From Gammaproteobacteria bacterium (GTDB lineage: Bacteria > Pseudomonadota > Gammaproteobacteria > Steroidobacterales > Steroidobacteraceae), in the NCBI GenBank assembly GCA_027365225.1, contig DAHXNV010000008.1:21756-85755 (forward strand): DNA of 64,000 nucleotides, given 5' to 3'. Shown piece by piece: positions 16,433-25,636 of the stretch; positions within the stretch are counted from its first letter, which is position 1; each line of letters begins with the position of its first letter. The position numbers were made by a program, and so were the translations under genes. The notes under the pieces are model-generated. The model did not search any database and was not told the DNA's origin. It saw only the letters and a program-made list of their open reading frames with translations.

Positions 16433-17770
16433 ATGTCCACGCTCACTCCCCGCGAGATCGTCCAGGAGCTCGACAAGCACATCATCGGCCAGAATGCCGC
16501 CAAGCGCGCCGTCGCGATCGCGCTGCGCAACCGCTGGCGGCGCATGCAGGTGCTCGAGCCGTTGCGCCAGGAGATCACGCCGAAGAACATCCTGATGATC
16601 GGCCCGACCGGGGTCGGCAAGACCGAGATCGCGCGCCGCCTGGCGCGGCTGGCGAATGCGCCGTTCGTCAAGGTCGAGGCCACGAAATTCACCGAGGTCG
16701 GTTACGTCGGGCGCGATGTCGACTCCATAGTCAAAGAGCTGGCCGACGTCGCCGTCAAGATCACGCGCGAGCAGGAAATGGAGAAGGTGCGGCAACGCGC
16801 CGCCGCGGCCGCCGAGGAGCGTGTGCTCGATGCGCTGCTGCCCAAGCCGCGCGTGATGGGCTTCTCGACCGACGAGCCGCAGCAGCCGCGCGATGCCGAA
16901 ACCCGCGAGAAATTCCGGCGCATGCTGCGTGCCGGGGAGCTCGAGGATCGCGAGATCGAGATCGAGCTGCGCTCGCAGCCGATGGGCGTGGAGATCATGG
17001 CGCCGCCTGGCATGGAAGAGATGCAGCAGCAGCTGCAGTCGATGTTCCAGAATCTCGGCGGCAACCGCACGCGCAGCCGCAAGCTGAAGGTGCGCGAAGC
17101 GGTGAAGCTGCTGGTCGAAGACGAAGCGGCCAATCTGATCAACGAGGACGAGCTGAAGATCAAGGCCGTCGAGAACGCGGAGCAGAACGGCATCGTGTTC
17201 ATCGACGAGATCGACAAGGTCACGCGCCGGCAGGAGACCATGGGCGCGGACGTGTCGCGCGAAGGCGTGCAGCGCGACCTGCTGCCGCTCGTGGAAGGCT
17301 CGACGGTGACCACCAAGTACGGTCCGGTCAAGACCGACCACGTGCTGTTCATCGCCTCGGGGGCCTTCAGCCTCTCGAAGCCCTCGGATCTGATTCCCGA
17401 GCTGCAAGGACGCTTGCCCATCCGCGTGGAGCTCGAGTCGCTGAAGGTCGAGGACTTCGTGCGCATCCTGACCGAGCCGGATGCTTCGCTCACCGCCCAA
17501 TACCAGGCGCTGATGAGCACCGAGGGCGTTACGGTGCGCTTCTCCACCGATGGCGTGCAGCGCATCGCGCAGATCGCCTATCAGGTCAACGAGCGGACCG
17601 AGAACATCGGCGCGCGCCGCCTGCACACCGTCATGGAGCGGTTGCTCGAGGCGGTCTCATACGATGCGTCGGAGCAATCAGGCTCCGAAATCAACATCGA
17701 CGCGCGCTACGTCGACGAGCACCTCGGCAGTCTCGCCCAGGACGAGGATCTGACCCGCTACATCCTCTGA
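16433..17770 (+). CDS. hslU: HslU ATPase (unfoldase subunit)
   Basis: 445 residues, AAA+ ATPase. Walker A is [15 protein letters not shown] near residue 60 and Walker B is IVFIDEIDK near 255. The intermediate I-domain lies between. The C-terminus ends in DLTRYIL, the tail that inserts into HslV pockets in the family. It unfolds substrates and feeds them to HslV; the pair is usually heat-shock controlled, but no promoter is recognisable in the 24-base gap. It ends 70 bases before the convergent dsbA genes. Confidence 0.95.
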   Translation: MSTLTPREIVQELDKHIIGQNAAKRAVAIALRNRWRRMQVLEPLRQEITPKNILMIGPTGVGKTEIARRLARLANAPFVKVEATKFTEVGYVGRDVDSIVKELADVAVKITREQEMEKVRQRAAAAAEERVLDALLPKPRVMGFSTDEPQQPRDAETREKFRRMLRAGELEDREIEIELRSQPMGVEIMAPPGMEEMQQQLQSMFQNLGGNRTRSRKLKVREAVKLLVEDEAANLINEDELKIKAVENAEQNGIVFIDEIDKVTRRQETMGADVSREGVQRDLLPLVEGSTVTTKYGPVKTDHVLFIASGAFSLSKPSDLIPELQGRLPIRVELESLKVEDFVRILTEPDASLTAQYQALMSTEGVTVRFSTDGVQRIAQIAYQVNERTENIGARRLHTVMERLLEAVSYDASEQSGSEINIDARYVDEHLGSLAQDEDLTRYIL

Positions 17771-17840
17771 CGCGAGCCGCCGGGCACGGGCCGTGTCCCT
17801 GGCGGCGGCGCGGCGCTCCCACCGTCAATGTCCGCGCAAA

Positions 17841-18590
17841 TCACCCGGCATGCGGGTGATCGTGGACCCACCGGGTGAGGAAGTTGATGAGCTGGATCGT
17901 CCGCCGGTCGCCGCTGGCCAGCCGCGACTCGTTGCCGTGATAGGCGAAGAGCGACGGTCCGGTCTTGAAGCGTCCGTCGACGATGATCGTCGGTGTGGCG
18001 GTGATCTGATACACCGTTTGCAGTTGTCGCGCCCTGTCCAGCTCGACGTGCACGTCGAACGAGTCGTAGGCGTTGACGAAGGCGCTGCCGGAGATGCCGT
18101 GCCGCTCGGCGAAGGCTTCCTGGAGCGCCAACGTCTTTGCTTTCGTACTGCCGATCATGACGTTCTCATTGCCGCCGGCGGCCAGCTCCAGCCGGTGAAT
18201 GGTGTTGAACGCCGTCGGGACCAGGTCATCCCGTCGCAGCGCCAGAAGCGTGTAGAACAGCCGCGCATCCGACACCTGCAAGGGCGCCCACATGACCGGC
18301 ACCTGCACGAATTGCACGTAGGCCGGTTTGGTCTTGCGCCAGGCGGCGATGTGAGGCTCGAGCGCATGGCAGAACGGGCAGGCGAGATAGAAGAATTCCA
18401 TGACCTGCACCTTGCCCGGGGGTGCGTTGGTGGGCTGGGCTGGGCTGAGTACCTTGTAGTTGATGCCGGCCTTCCACCGGCTGCTGATCGGCAGGTTGGC
18501 CGCCGCGGCGCGCGCGCCCGGGCCGCCGATGAGACACGCCAGCAGCGCAACCGAAACGGCCAGCACCCCGGATTTGCGTACGACTCGCAT
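17841..18590 (-). CDS. dsbA: DsbA-family thiol:disulfide interchange protein (copy 1, CPFC)
   Basis: 249 residues with a signal peptide (hydrophobic 8-22, cleavage near ARAAAA), so periplasmic. The active site is LACPFCHALEPH near residue 73 within a thioredoxin fold, with an alpha-helical insert and the cis-Pro segment QITATPTIIVDGRF. DsbA oxidises cysteine pairs in exported proteins. It lies 4 bases after another DsbA homologue with CPHC; the two share the block SPAQPTNAPPGKVQVME, so this is a tandem duplication. The CPFC dipeptide differs from the classical CPHC and may alter redox potential (inference). Confidence 0.88.
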   Translation of the reverse strand: MRVVRKSGVLAVSVALLACLIGGPGARAAAANLPISSRWKAGINYKVLSPAQPTNAPPGKVQVMEFFYLACPFCHALEPHIAAWRKTKPAYVQFVQVPVMWAPLQVSDARLFYTLLALRRDDLVPTAFNTIHRLELAAGGNENVMIGSTKAKTLALQEAFAERHGISGSAFVNAYDSFDVHVELDRARQLQTVYQITATPTIIVDGRFKTGPSLFAYHGNESRLASGDRRTIQLINFLTRWVHDHPHAG

Positions 18591-18594
18591 CGCC

Positions 18595-19425
18595 TTAGCT
18601 CCTTTGCAGGTGTTCGTGGTCCCACTTGGTCAGGAAGTCGATCAGCTCGATCAGCTGCTGCTCGCCGCCCGCCATGTCTGGGTTGGTCTTGTACCGGCCA
18701 TCGACGATGATGGTCGGCGTGGAGTCCACCTGGTAGGTCTGCTGGATCTGCTCGGCCTGCTGCAGGTGCGTGTTGACGTCGAACGAGTCGTAAGCGCTGG
18801 CGAACGCCGCGGCCGAGACGCCGTTCTTCGCCGCGAACGCCTCTTGCATTCTCAAGGTGTTGCCCGGGGTGCTGCCCACCAGGATCGACTCCGAACCGGT
18901 TCGCGTCTCCAGCGCATGGATGTATTGGAACGTCTTGCCGACCAGATCGTTCCGTCCGAGGGCCTCGAGGGTATAGAAGAGGCGGGCATGCGCCTGCTGC
19001 ACCGGGCCCCACATCACCGGCACGCGCACGAACTGCACGTAGGATGGCATGGTCTTGCGCCAGGCGCGGATGTAGGGCTCGAGCGTATAGCAGTGCGGAC
19101 AGGCGAGCCAGAACACCTCCATCACTTGCACCTTCCCCGGCGGCGCGTTGGTCGGTTGCGCCGGGGAGACCACGTCGTAGTTGATGCCGGGCTGCCACTT
19201 GGGGCTGGCCGGCAGGGCGAGCGGACTGGCCGCGGCCGAGCGGATCGAGGCGGAGCCGGCGCCGCTCGAGGTGACGGGCGGCGCGGCGGCGGCGCTTGGC
19301 GAAGCGCTCGCGCTCGCAGCGCTGGTGCCATGGGCCGCGGCGTTGCTCGAGGCTGGCGGCTGGCGGGAACTGCAGGCGCACAGCGCCAGGGCGGCCACGG
19401 CGGACAAAGCGAGCTGGCGGATCAT
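18595..19425 (-). CDS. dsbA: DsbA-family thiol:disulfide interchange protein (copy 2, CPHC, lipoprotein-like N-terminus)
   Basis: 276 residues starting MIRQLALSAVAALALCAC. The signal peptide is followed by Cys-Ser-Ser and an Ala/Ser-rich linker (about 20-70), which suggests a membrane-tethered lipoprotein, although the lipobox is imperfect. The thioredoxin-fold domain has the classical LACPHCYTLEPY active site near residue 105 and QVDSTPTIIVDGRY for the cis-proline. It is upstream of copy 1 in the same operon. Its start at 19425 follows the stop of the small exported ORF by 28 bases. Confidence 0.86.
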   Translation of the reverse strand: MIRQLALSAVAALALCACSSRQPPASSNAAAHGTSAASASASPSAAAAPPVTSSGAGSASIRSAAASPLALPASPKWQPGINYDVVSPAQPTNAPPGKVQVMEVFWLACPHCYTLEPYIRAWRKTMPSYVQFVRVPVMWGPVQQAHARLFYTLEALGRNDLVGKTFQYIHALETRTGSESILVGSTPGNTLRMQEAFAAKNGVSAAAFASAYDSFDVNTHLQQAEQIQQTYQVDSTPTIIVDGRYKTNPDMAGGEQQLIELIDFLTKWDHEHLQRS

Positions 19426-19453
19426 GGTCTGGGCTACTCCTTCTCTGGACTGC

Positions 19454-19630
19454 CTAACGCAAGCCTTGCACGGACGAGGCCGCCGCCTGCATTTGCGCGC
19501 AGGCCAGGTGTTCGGCGATCGCGGATATGATGGGATCGCGGCGCCCGCCGGGGGTGCTCGCGCCGGCCACTGCGGCCGCAGAGGCCGCGAGGACGGCTGC
19601 AACGGCCGGGAGAACGCGTTTTTCCGCCAT
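19454..19630 (-). CDS. Small exported protein of unknown function (58 residues)
   Basis: A short frame starting MAEKRVLPAVAAVLAASAAA. It has a convincing signal peptide with cleavage near VAGA, and a mature part of only about 35 residues. I recognise no domain and it has no CxxCH haem motif. In related bacteria a cytochrome c4 gene commonly precedes dsbA and lies divergent from engB at this spot, so it could be a relic of that gene; this is inference from position. Its frame is well placed before dsbA copy 2. Confidence 0.4.
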   Translation of the reverse strand: MAEKRVLPAVAAVLAASAAAVAGASTPGGRRDPIISAIAEHLACAQMQAAASSVQGLR

Positions 19631-19690
19631 GGCTCGCTCGCTTTGATTCCGACCCGATGGTGCGAAAGCCGGGAATTGTACACTACGAGG

Positions 19691-20272
19691 ATGAGCGCAT
19701 TTCCCCACGCAAAGTTTCTGCTGAGCGCCGCCGCGGCCGCGCAATTTCCCGCCGATCATGGCGCGGAGGTGGCATTCGCCGGTCGCTCGAACGCCGGCAA
19801 GTCGAGCGCCATCAATGCGCTGGTGGGGCAGCGGGCGCTCGCGCGAGCCAGCAAGACCCCGGGACGAACCCGGCTGATCAATTTCTTCGCGCTCGCCGCC
19901 GAGGCGCGCCTGGTGGACTTGCCGGGCTACGGCTACGCCAGCGCGCCGGAGCGGGAGCGGCGCGCCTGGCCGGCGCTGATCGAAGCGCTGCGGCGGCGGA
20001 ATTCGCTGCGGGGCGTGTTTCTCATCGTGGATGCGCGCCGTGGAATCGGCGAGGGGGATGCGGCGCTGCTGCAGTGGGCGGCGGGCCGGCCGGCCCACGT
20101 GCTGCTCGCGAAGTGCGACAAGCTCTCCCGCGCCGAGGGCCGCAAGGCGCTGGCGGATGCCCGCGATGCGCTGGGCGAAGGGGCGGCGGTACAGCTGTTC
20201 TCGGCGCACAGCGGCGAGGGCGTCGAGCAGGCTCGGCAGGTGCTGGTCGCCTGGCTCGCGATCCACCATTAA
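19691..20272 (+). CDS. engB: Ribosome biogenesis GTPase EngB (YihA/YsxC)
   Basis: 193 residues, normal length. G1 is FAGRSNAGKSSAINAL, G2 SKTPGRTRLINF, G3 DLPGYGYA, G4 AKCDKLS (variant of TKxD), and SAHSGEG near the end fits G5. EngB is an essential GTPase in 50S subunit assembly. The ATG at 19691 was chosen because it gives the family N-terminus FPHAKFLLSAA. The gene is divergent from the dsbA group, a conserved neighbourhood. Confidence 0.93.
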   Translation: MSAFPHAKFLLSAAAAAQFPADHGAEVAFAGRSNAGKSSAINALVGQRALARASKTPGRTRLINFFALAAEARLVDLPGYGYASAPERERRAWPALIEALRRRNSLRGVFLIVDARRGIGEGDAALLQWAAGRPAHVLLAKCDKLSRAEGRKALADARDALGEGAAVQLFSAHSGEGVEQARQVLVAWLAIHH

Positions 20273-20276
20273 AAGA

Positions 20277-20302
20277 CCCCGATGGCCGGCAGGCCACCGG
20301 GG
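20277..20302 (+). terminator. Possible terminator hairpin after engB
   Basis: CCCCGATGGCC and GGCCACCGGGG form an 11-bp stem with one A-C mismatch and a GGCA loop, 4 bases after the engB stop. No T-run follows on this strand, so it may act as a Rho-assisted or stabilising hairpin. The remaining 235 bases before the next gene hold no recognisable feature other than the presumed promoter of the dehydrogenase. Confidence 0.4.
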
Positions 20303-20537
20303 CAGACCAACCCGGCACAGGTCTCGTGTGAACCGGGTTTCGACCCGCTCAGGGAGGGAAGCGGGGAGTGCCGTAACACTCGCGAAATTCGACTGGGGCC
20401 GTGCGGGGAAGTTCCGTGGGACCGAGGCTCGTCATGGCTGATATTACATACAGTTTTACGGCGGGCAGTGCTGTCTCCACAATCATGCCCCATGCCTCGG
20501 CCGGGAGGCCGGCGCCCCGCCTTGTATCGGAGACATC

Positions 20538-21992
20538 ATGCTGAAACTCCGTGATCCGAGTCTGTTGCGCACGCAAGCCTATGTCGGCGGCCTGTGGATC
20601 GATGCGGATTCCGGCGCGTCCGCCACGGTGCGCAATCCGGCCACCGGCGCCACGCTCGGCACCGTACCGCAGCTCGCTCGCGCCGAGACTCGCCGGGCGA
20701 TCGCGGCTGCGCATGCGGCCTTCCCGGCCTGGGCGGCCAAGACCGCGTGCGAGCGCGCAGTGCTGCTCGAGCGCTGGTACGCGCTGTTGATGGCGCAGCA
20801 GGATGATCTGGCGATGCTGATGACCGCCGAGCAGGGCAAGCCGCTGGCGGAGGCGCGCGCGGAGATCGCCTACGCCGCCTCGTTCATTCAATGGTTCGCC
20901 GAGGAGGCCAAGCGTCTCTACGGCGAGATCATTCCGGGGCATCAGAGCGACAAGCGCCTCCTGGTGCTGCGCCAGCCGGTCGGTGTGGTCGGCGCCATCA
21001 CGCCATGGAACTTTCCGGCCGCGATGATCACCCGCAAGGCGGGACCGGCGCTCGCCGCCGGGTGCACGTTCGTGTGCAAGCCGGCGATCCAGACGCCGCT
21101 CTGCGCGCTCGCGCTGGCCGCGCTCGCCGAGCGCGCGGGCATCCCACCCGGGGTATTCAACATCGTCACCGGCAGCGATGCGGCTGCGATCGGCGCGGAA
21201 CTCACCGGCCATCCGCTGGTGCGCAAACTCACCTTCACCGGCTCGACCGCGGTGGGCAAGATCTTGATGGCGCAATGCGCCGGCACGGTGAAGAAGATCT
21301 CGCTCGAGCTCGGCGGGAATGCGCCATTCATCGTGTTCGACGATGCCGATCTCGACGCCGCGGTTGCCGGTGCGATCGACAGCAAGTATCGCAACTCCGG
21401 CCAGACCTGCGTGTGCGCCAACCGTCTGCTGGTGCAAGGCGGCGTGTATGATGCCTTCGCGCACAAGCTCCGGGATGCGGTCGCCACGCTGCGGGTCGGC
21501 GATGGACTGTCGGGGCCCACCGATCAGGGACCGCTGATCGATGCGCGCGCCCTCGCCAAGGTGGAGCGCCACCTCGCCGATGCCGTGCAGAAAGGGGCGC
21601 GCATCCTGCTTGGCGGCCATCGCCATGCGCTCGGCGGTACGTTCTTCGAGCCGACCGTGGTCGCCGGCGCAACCGCCGAGATGCTGCTCGCCCGCGAAGA
21701 GACCTTCGGGCCGGTCGCGCCGCTGTTCCGCTTCGACACCGAGGCCGAGGCGATCCACATGGCCAACGATACCGAGTTCGGGCTGGCCGCCTACTTCTAT
21801 ACGCGCGATCTGGCGCGCAGCTGGCGCGTGGCCGAGGCACTCGAGTACGGCATCGTGGGCGTGAACACCGGACTGATCTCGACCGCGGCCGCACCCTTCG
21901 GCGGCGTCAAGGAGTCGGGCATCGGCCGGGAAGGCTCGCGCCACGGCATCCTGGAGTACACCGAGATGAAGTATCTGTGCGTCGGGGTGTAG
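20538..21992 (+). CDS. gabD: NAD(P)-dependent succinate-semialdehyde dehydrogenase-like aldehyde dehydrogenase
   Basis: 484 residues. Catalytic Cys is in NSGQTCVCANRLLV near residue 288 and the general-base Glu in LELGGNAPFIVFDD near 254. The cofactor segment GVVGAITPWNFPAAMITRK is typical. Closest in look to GabD (succinate semialdehyde to succinate); a glutarate-semialdehyde or related aldehyde cannot be excluded. No GABA aminotransferase lies beside it. It converges with polA, 14 bases between stops. Confidence 0.82.
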   Translation: MLKLRDPSLLRTQAYVGGLWIDADSGASATVRNPATGATLGTVPQLARAETRRAIAAAHAAFPAWAAKTACERAVLLERWYALLMAQQDDLAMLMTAEQGKPLAEARAEIAYAASFIQWFAEEAKRLYGEIIPGHQSDKRLLVLRQPVGVVGAITPWNFPAAMITRKAGPALAAGCTFVCKPAIQTPLCALALAALAERAGIPPGVFNIVTGSDAAAIGAELTGHPLVRKLTFTGSTAVGKILMAQCAGTVKKISLELGGNAPFIVFDDADLDAAVAGAIDSKYRNSGQTCVCANRLLVQGGVYDAFAHKLRDAVATLRVGDGLSGPTDQGPLIDARALAKVERHLADAVQKGARILLGGHRHALGGTFFEPTVVAGATAEMLLAREETFGPVAPLFRFDTEAEAIHMANDTEFGLAAYFYTRDLARSWRVAEALEYGIVGVNTGLISTAAAPFGGVKESGIGREGSRHGILEYTEMKYLCVGV

Positions 21993-22006
21993 CCGGCGCC
22001 CCGCGC

Positions 22007-24814
22007 TCAATGCGCCTCGTCCCAGTTCGCCCCGGTGCCGATCTCGACCCGCAGCGGCACTCGCAGTGCCGCCGCCTCCGTCATGCGCTTGCGGACCGCC
22101 TCCGTGACGGCCGCGACATGCTCACGCGCGACCTCGAGCACCAACTCGTCGTGCACCTGCATGATCAGATGCGCCTGTTCCTCGTGCCCGGCGCACCAGG
22201 CGTCGACCGAGATCATGGCGCGCTTGATGATGTCCGCGGCGCTGCCCTGCATGGGCGCATTGATGGCGCTGCGCTCGGCGTACTGACGGGTCTGTGAATT
22301 GCCGGAGCGGATGTCCGGTAGATAGAGCCGGCGGCCGAACACGGTCTCGACATAGCCCTGCTCCCGCCCCCGCCGGCGCGTCTCGTCCATGAAGCGCCGC
22401 ACGTCCGGGTAGCGTTGAAAGTAGCGCTCCACGTAGCTCTGCGCCGCCGCGCGATCGATGCCGAGCTGGCGTGCCAGGCCGAATGCCGACATGCCGTAGA
22501 TGAGTCCGAAGTTGATGGTTTTCGCGAGCCGCCGCTGCTCGGGCGTCACCGCGGACGGCGAGACCGCGAACACCTCGGCCGCGGTCGCCTGATGGACGTC
22601 GCGCTCTTCGGCGAAGGCGCGCAGCAGACCCTCATCGCCCGACAGGTGCGCCATGATGCGCAGCTCGATCTGCGAGTAATCCGCCGCCAGCAGCACCTGC
22701 CCGGGCGGCGCGATGAACGCCTGGCGGATGCGCCGCCCCTCGGGCGTGCGGATCGGAATGTTTTGTAGATTGGGGTCGGTGGACGACAGCCGGCCGGTCT
22801 GTGCCACCGCCTGATGATACGAGGTGTGGATGCGCCCGGTGCGCGGGTTGATCTGCTCGGGGAGTCTCTCGGCATAGGTCGATTTCAGCTTGGCGAGCGC
22901 GCGGTAATCGAGCACCGTGCGCGGCAGCGGATAGGCCGCCGAGAGTTCCTCCAGCACGTCTTCGGCCGTGGACGGCTGCCCGGTCGGGGTCTTGCGCAGC
23001 ACCGGCAGACCGAGCTTCTCGAACAGCACCTCGCGCAGCTGTTTGGGCGAATCGATGTTGAACGCCGAGCCCGCCTCCTCGTGCGCTTGCCCGACGAGCT
23101 GCGCCATGCGCGCGGTCAGCTCACCGCTTTGGGCGCGCAACCGCTCGCGGTCGATGAGCACGCCGCGGCGCTCCATGCGCAGCAGCACCGGCACCAGCGG
23201 CTGTTCGATGTCCGTGTAGAGGCGCTCCAGGGCCGGGACGCTCGTGATCTTGGGCCACAGCGTCCGATGCAGCTGCAACGTGATGTCGGCGTCCTCGGCG
23301 GCGTACTCGGCGGCTCGGGCGATCGGTACCTGGCTGAAGGGAATGGCCTTGGCGCCTTTGCCGGCGACCGCCTCGTAGGCAATGGGGTGGACCCCGAGGT
23401 ACCGGCGCGCGGCCGAGTCCATGTCGTGCCGCGTGGCCACGCTGTCCCACACGTAGGACTCGAGCATGCTGTCGTAGCGCATCCCCGCGAGGGCGATGCC
23501 GTGATTGGCCAGTACGTGCGCGTCGTATTTCAGATGATGGCCGAGCTTGGCGCGCCGCGGGTCCTCGAGCAGGGGCCGCAGAGCCTCGAGCGTCTCGGTG
23601 CGATCGAGCTCGACCGGCGCGCCCGGGTAGTCGTGCGCGAGCGGCACGTAGGCAGCCTTGCCCGGCTCGACGCTGAACGACAGGCCGACGATCTGCGCCT
23701 GCATGTAATCGAGACTGGTGGTCTCGGTGTCGAAGGCGATCAGCTCGGCCCGTTCCAACTGGGTCAACCAGCGCTGGAGGTCTTCACGTGTCAGGACCGT
23801 CGCGTAATCCCGTGCCGCCGGCGCTGCGGCCGGCCGCTCGGGCATGGTGCTGGCGTGCTCGGTCGTACGGTCATCCACCGCGGTGCCCGCGGCGGCTGTC
23901 GCGGCCGCCCGTTGCGCGGCATCGGCATCGGCACCGGCCCGATCCGCCGTGGCCGGGTGCTCCTCCTCGAGCTGATGCAGCAGCGCGCGCAGTTCGAGGC
24001 GCGAATACAGCGTGCGCAGGCGCGGCACGTCGGGTTCGCCGGGCGCCAGATCATTCGGACCCATCGGCAGATCGACATCGGTACGAATGGTCGCGAGCTG
24101 GCGCGACAGCTCCAGCGTGGCGAGCCCGGCGCGCAGGTTCTCACCCACCTTGCCGCCGACCTCGCTCGCATGTGCGACGAGGTTGTCGAGCGTGCCGTAC
24201 TGCGCGAGCAGCTTGGCCGCGGTCTTCGGTCCGACCTGCTGGATTCCCGGGATGTTGTCCGAGCTGTCGCCTGCGAGCGCCAGATAATCGACGATCTGCT
24301 CGGGCATGACATCGAACTTCGACTTGACGCCCGCGCGGTCGAGCCGCGTATTGTTCATCGTGTTGATCAGCGTGATCGAGCCGTCCACCAGCTGCGCCAT
24401 GTCCTTGTCGCAGGTGCAGATCACCACCCGGCTCCCGGCGGCGGCGGCCTGCCGCGCCAGCGTGCCGATCACGTCGTCGGCTTCGACGCCCGCGACGCGC
24501 AGCATCGGCAGGCCCCGCGCGGCGATGATCCCGAGCAACGGGGTCACCTGAGCGCGCAGCTCCGGCGGCATCGAGGGCCGGTGCGCCTTGTAGGCGGTGA
24601 ACAGCTCGTCGCGGAAGGTCTTGCCGGGCGCATCGAACACCACCGCGACGCGTGGTGCCGGGTATTCCCGGAGGAACTTCGCCAGCATGTTGAGCACCCC
24701 GAGCACAGCTCCGGTCGGCTCGCCGTGCGAGCTGGTCAGCGGCGGCAGGGCATGGAATGCGCGATAGAGATACGACGAGCCGTCGAAGAGCACCAGGTCC
24801 GGGATGTCGGGCAT
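22007..24814 (-). CDS. polA: DNA polymerase I
   Basis: 935 residues. N-terminal 5'-3' exonuclease domain (about 1-290; LFDGSSYLYRAFHALPPL and GDSSDNIPG). A proline/alanine-rich linker follows, then a 3'-5' exonuclease domain with an intact FDTETTSLDY and AAEDADIT, and the polymerase domain with LLAADYSQIELR, RRLAKTINFGLIYGMS and VHDELVLE. All three activities appear intact. It fills gaps and removes RNA primers. It is convergent with the dehydrogenase and lies downstream of lptM by 32 bases. Confidence 0.96.
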   Translation of the reverse strand: MPDIPDLVLFDGSSYLYRAFHALPPLTSSHGEPTGAVLGVLNMLAKFLREYPAPRVAVVFDAPGKTFRDELFTAYKAHRPSMPPELRAQVTPLLGIIAARGLPMLRVAGVEADDVIGTLARQAAAAGSRVVICTCDKDMAQLVDGSITLINTMNNTRLDRAGVKSKFDVMPEQIVDYLALAGDSSDNIPGIQQVGPKTAAKLLAQYGTLDNLVAHASEVGGKVGENLRAGLATLELSRQLATIRTDVDLPMGPNDLAPGEPDVPRLRTLYSRLELRALLHQLEEEHPATADRAGADADAAQRAAATAAAGTAVDDRTTEHASTMPERPAAAPAARDYATVLTREDLQRWLTQLERAELIAFDTETTSLDYMQAQIVGLSFSVEPGKAAYVPLAHDYPGAPVELDRTETLEALRPLLEDPRRAKLGHHLKYDAHVLANHGIALAGMRYDSMLESYVWDSVATRHDMDSAARRYLGVHPIAYEAVAGKGAKAIPFSQVPIARAAEYAAEDADITLQLHRTLWPKITSVPALERLYTDIEQPLVPVLLRMERRGVLIDRERLRAQSGELTARMAQLVGQAHEEAGSAFNIDSPKQLREVLFEKLGLPVLRKTPTGQPSTAEDVLEELSAAYPLPRTVLDYRALAKLKSTYAERLPEQINPRTGRIHTSYHQAVAQTGRLSSTDPNLQNIPIRTPEGRRIRQAFIAPPGQVLLAADYSQIELRIMAHLSGDEGLLRAFAEERDVHQATAAEVFAVSPSAVTPEQRRLAKTINFGLIYGMSAFGLARQLGIDRAAAQSYVERYFQRYPDVRRFMDETRRRGREQGYVETVFGRRLYLPDIRSGNSQTRQYAERSAINAPMQGSAADIIKRAMISVDAWCAGHEEQAHLIMQVHDELVLEVAREHVAAVTEAVRKRMTEAAALRVPLRVEIGTGANWDEAH

Positions 24815-24846
24815 GCGCCCAGTATAACGAACGCCTGCCGCAGCGC

Positions 24847-25065
24847 TTACGGTGCCGGCGGGCTCGCGCTCCCCTCGTCGGAGCGTTTCTGGGCGGCCCG
24901 CGTCGTGTCGCGCAGCGGGGATTTTGCCGCGCTCGAGGGCGCCGGATGCGTGACCACGGCGGCTCTGCGCGCCGGCAGGTAGAGGGGGCCCCTGAACCCA
25001 CAGGCCGCGCAGCTCAAGAGCAAACAGGCGCCGCCGGCGATGAGACGAGTGCTGCGCGCGATCAT
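24847..25065 (-). CDS. lptM: LptM (YifL) small lipoprotein of LPS transport
   Basis: 72 residues. A lipoprotein signal peptide ends at CAAC, and the mature N-terminus CGFRGPLYLP matches the CGxxGPLYLP signature. The C-terminal half is Pro/Ser-rich and unconserved. LptM helps the LptDE translocon mature in the outer membrane. In many gammaproteobacteria the gene sits next to lysA-dapF; here it is between a thioesterase and polA. Confidence 0.8.
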   Translation of the reverse strand: MIARSTRLIAGGACLLLSCAACGFRGPLYLPARRAAVVTHPAPSSAAKSPLRDTTRAAQKRSDEGSASPPAP

Positions 25066-25072
25066 GAGTGCC

Positions 25073-25510
25073 TCACGTTACCTCCGCCCGGCGCGGTACG
25101 ACCGCCATCGTCAGACGCGAGACGCAGATCAGCCGCTCGCGCTCGTCACGGATCTCTATGCCCCAGACCTGGCTGCCATGGCCGATGTGAAAGGGTCGCG
25201 CCGTCGCGGTGACCCTGCCGCAACTCACCGGGCGCAGGTGGTTGGCGTTGAGCTCCTGGCCGAGGCACATGAAGCGTTCCGGATCGATGCAGAGGTTGGC
25301 CGCTACGCTGCCGACGGTCTCGGCCAGAGCGGCCGATACGCCGCCGTGCAGGACGCCGTAGGGTTGGTGGAGATCGGGCGTAACCTCGAGCGTTGCCTGC
25401 AGATAATCCGCCCCAATGTCCGACAGCCGAACGCCCATGCGCTCGGCGAACCCGCCGCGCGCGACCTGCGCCAGGGATTGGCGCGAAATGTCGCTGAACC
25501 AGATGCTCAT
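25073..25510 (-). CDS. Hotdog-fold thioesterase (PaaI/YdiI-like)
   Basis: 145 residues. The motif YGVLHGGVSAALAETVGS contains the HGG and catalytic acidic residue of the PaaI/MenI group, which hydrolyse acyl- or aroyl-CoA thioesters. ELNANHLRPV is another typical block. The substrate cannot be told from the sequence: 1,4-dihydroxy-2-naphthoyl-CoA (MenI) and phenylacetyl-type CoAs are possibilities, and no menaquinone genes are nearby. It ends 7 bases before lptM on the same strand. Confidence 0.82.
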   Translation of the reverse strand: MSIWFSDISRQSLAQVARGGFAERMGVRLSDIGADYLQATLEVTPDLHQPYGVLHGGVSAALAETVGSVAANLCIDPERFMCLGQELNANHLRPVSCGRVTATARPFHIGHGSQVWGIEIRDERERLICVSRLTMAVVPRRAEVT

Positions 25511-25636
25511 GCGGCCGGATTCTAGCCCGGAACGCGCGCGGCCCGCAGGGGGCCTCGAAATCGCGACTTACCGTCGCTGCACGGATAATGGCACTCTTGG
25601 CACCATCCTTCGTGCCTCGAAAGAGAGCGTGCGCCC

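Noticed and set aside
17776..17806. Terminator after hslU
   Set aside because: A GC-rich hairpin can be drawn, but there are mismatches and no T-run, so I do not list it as a supported feature.
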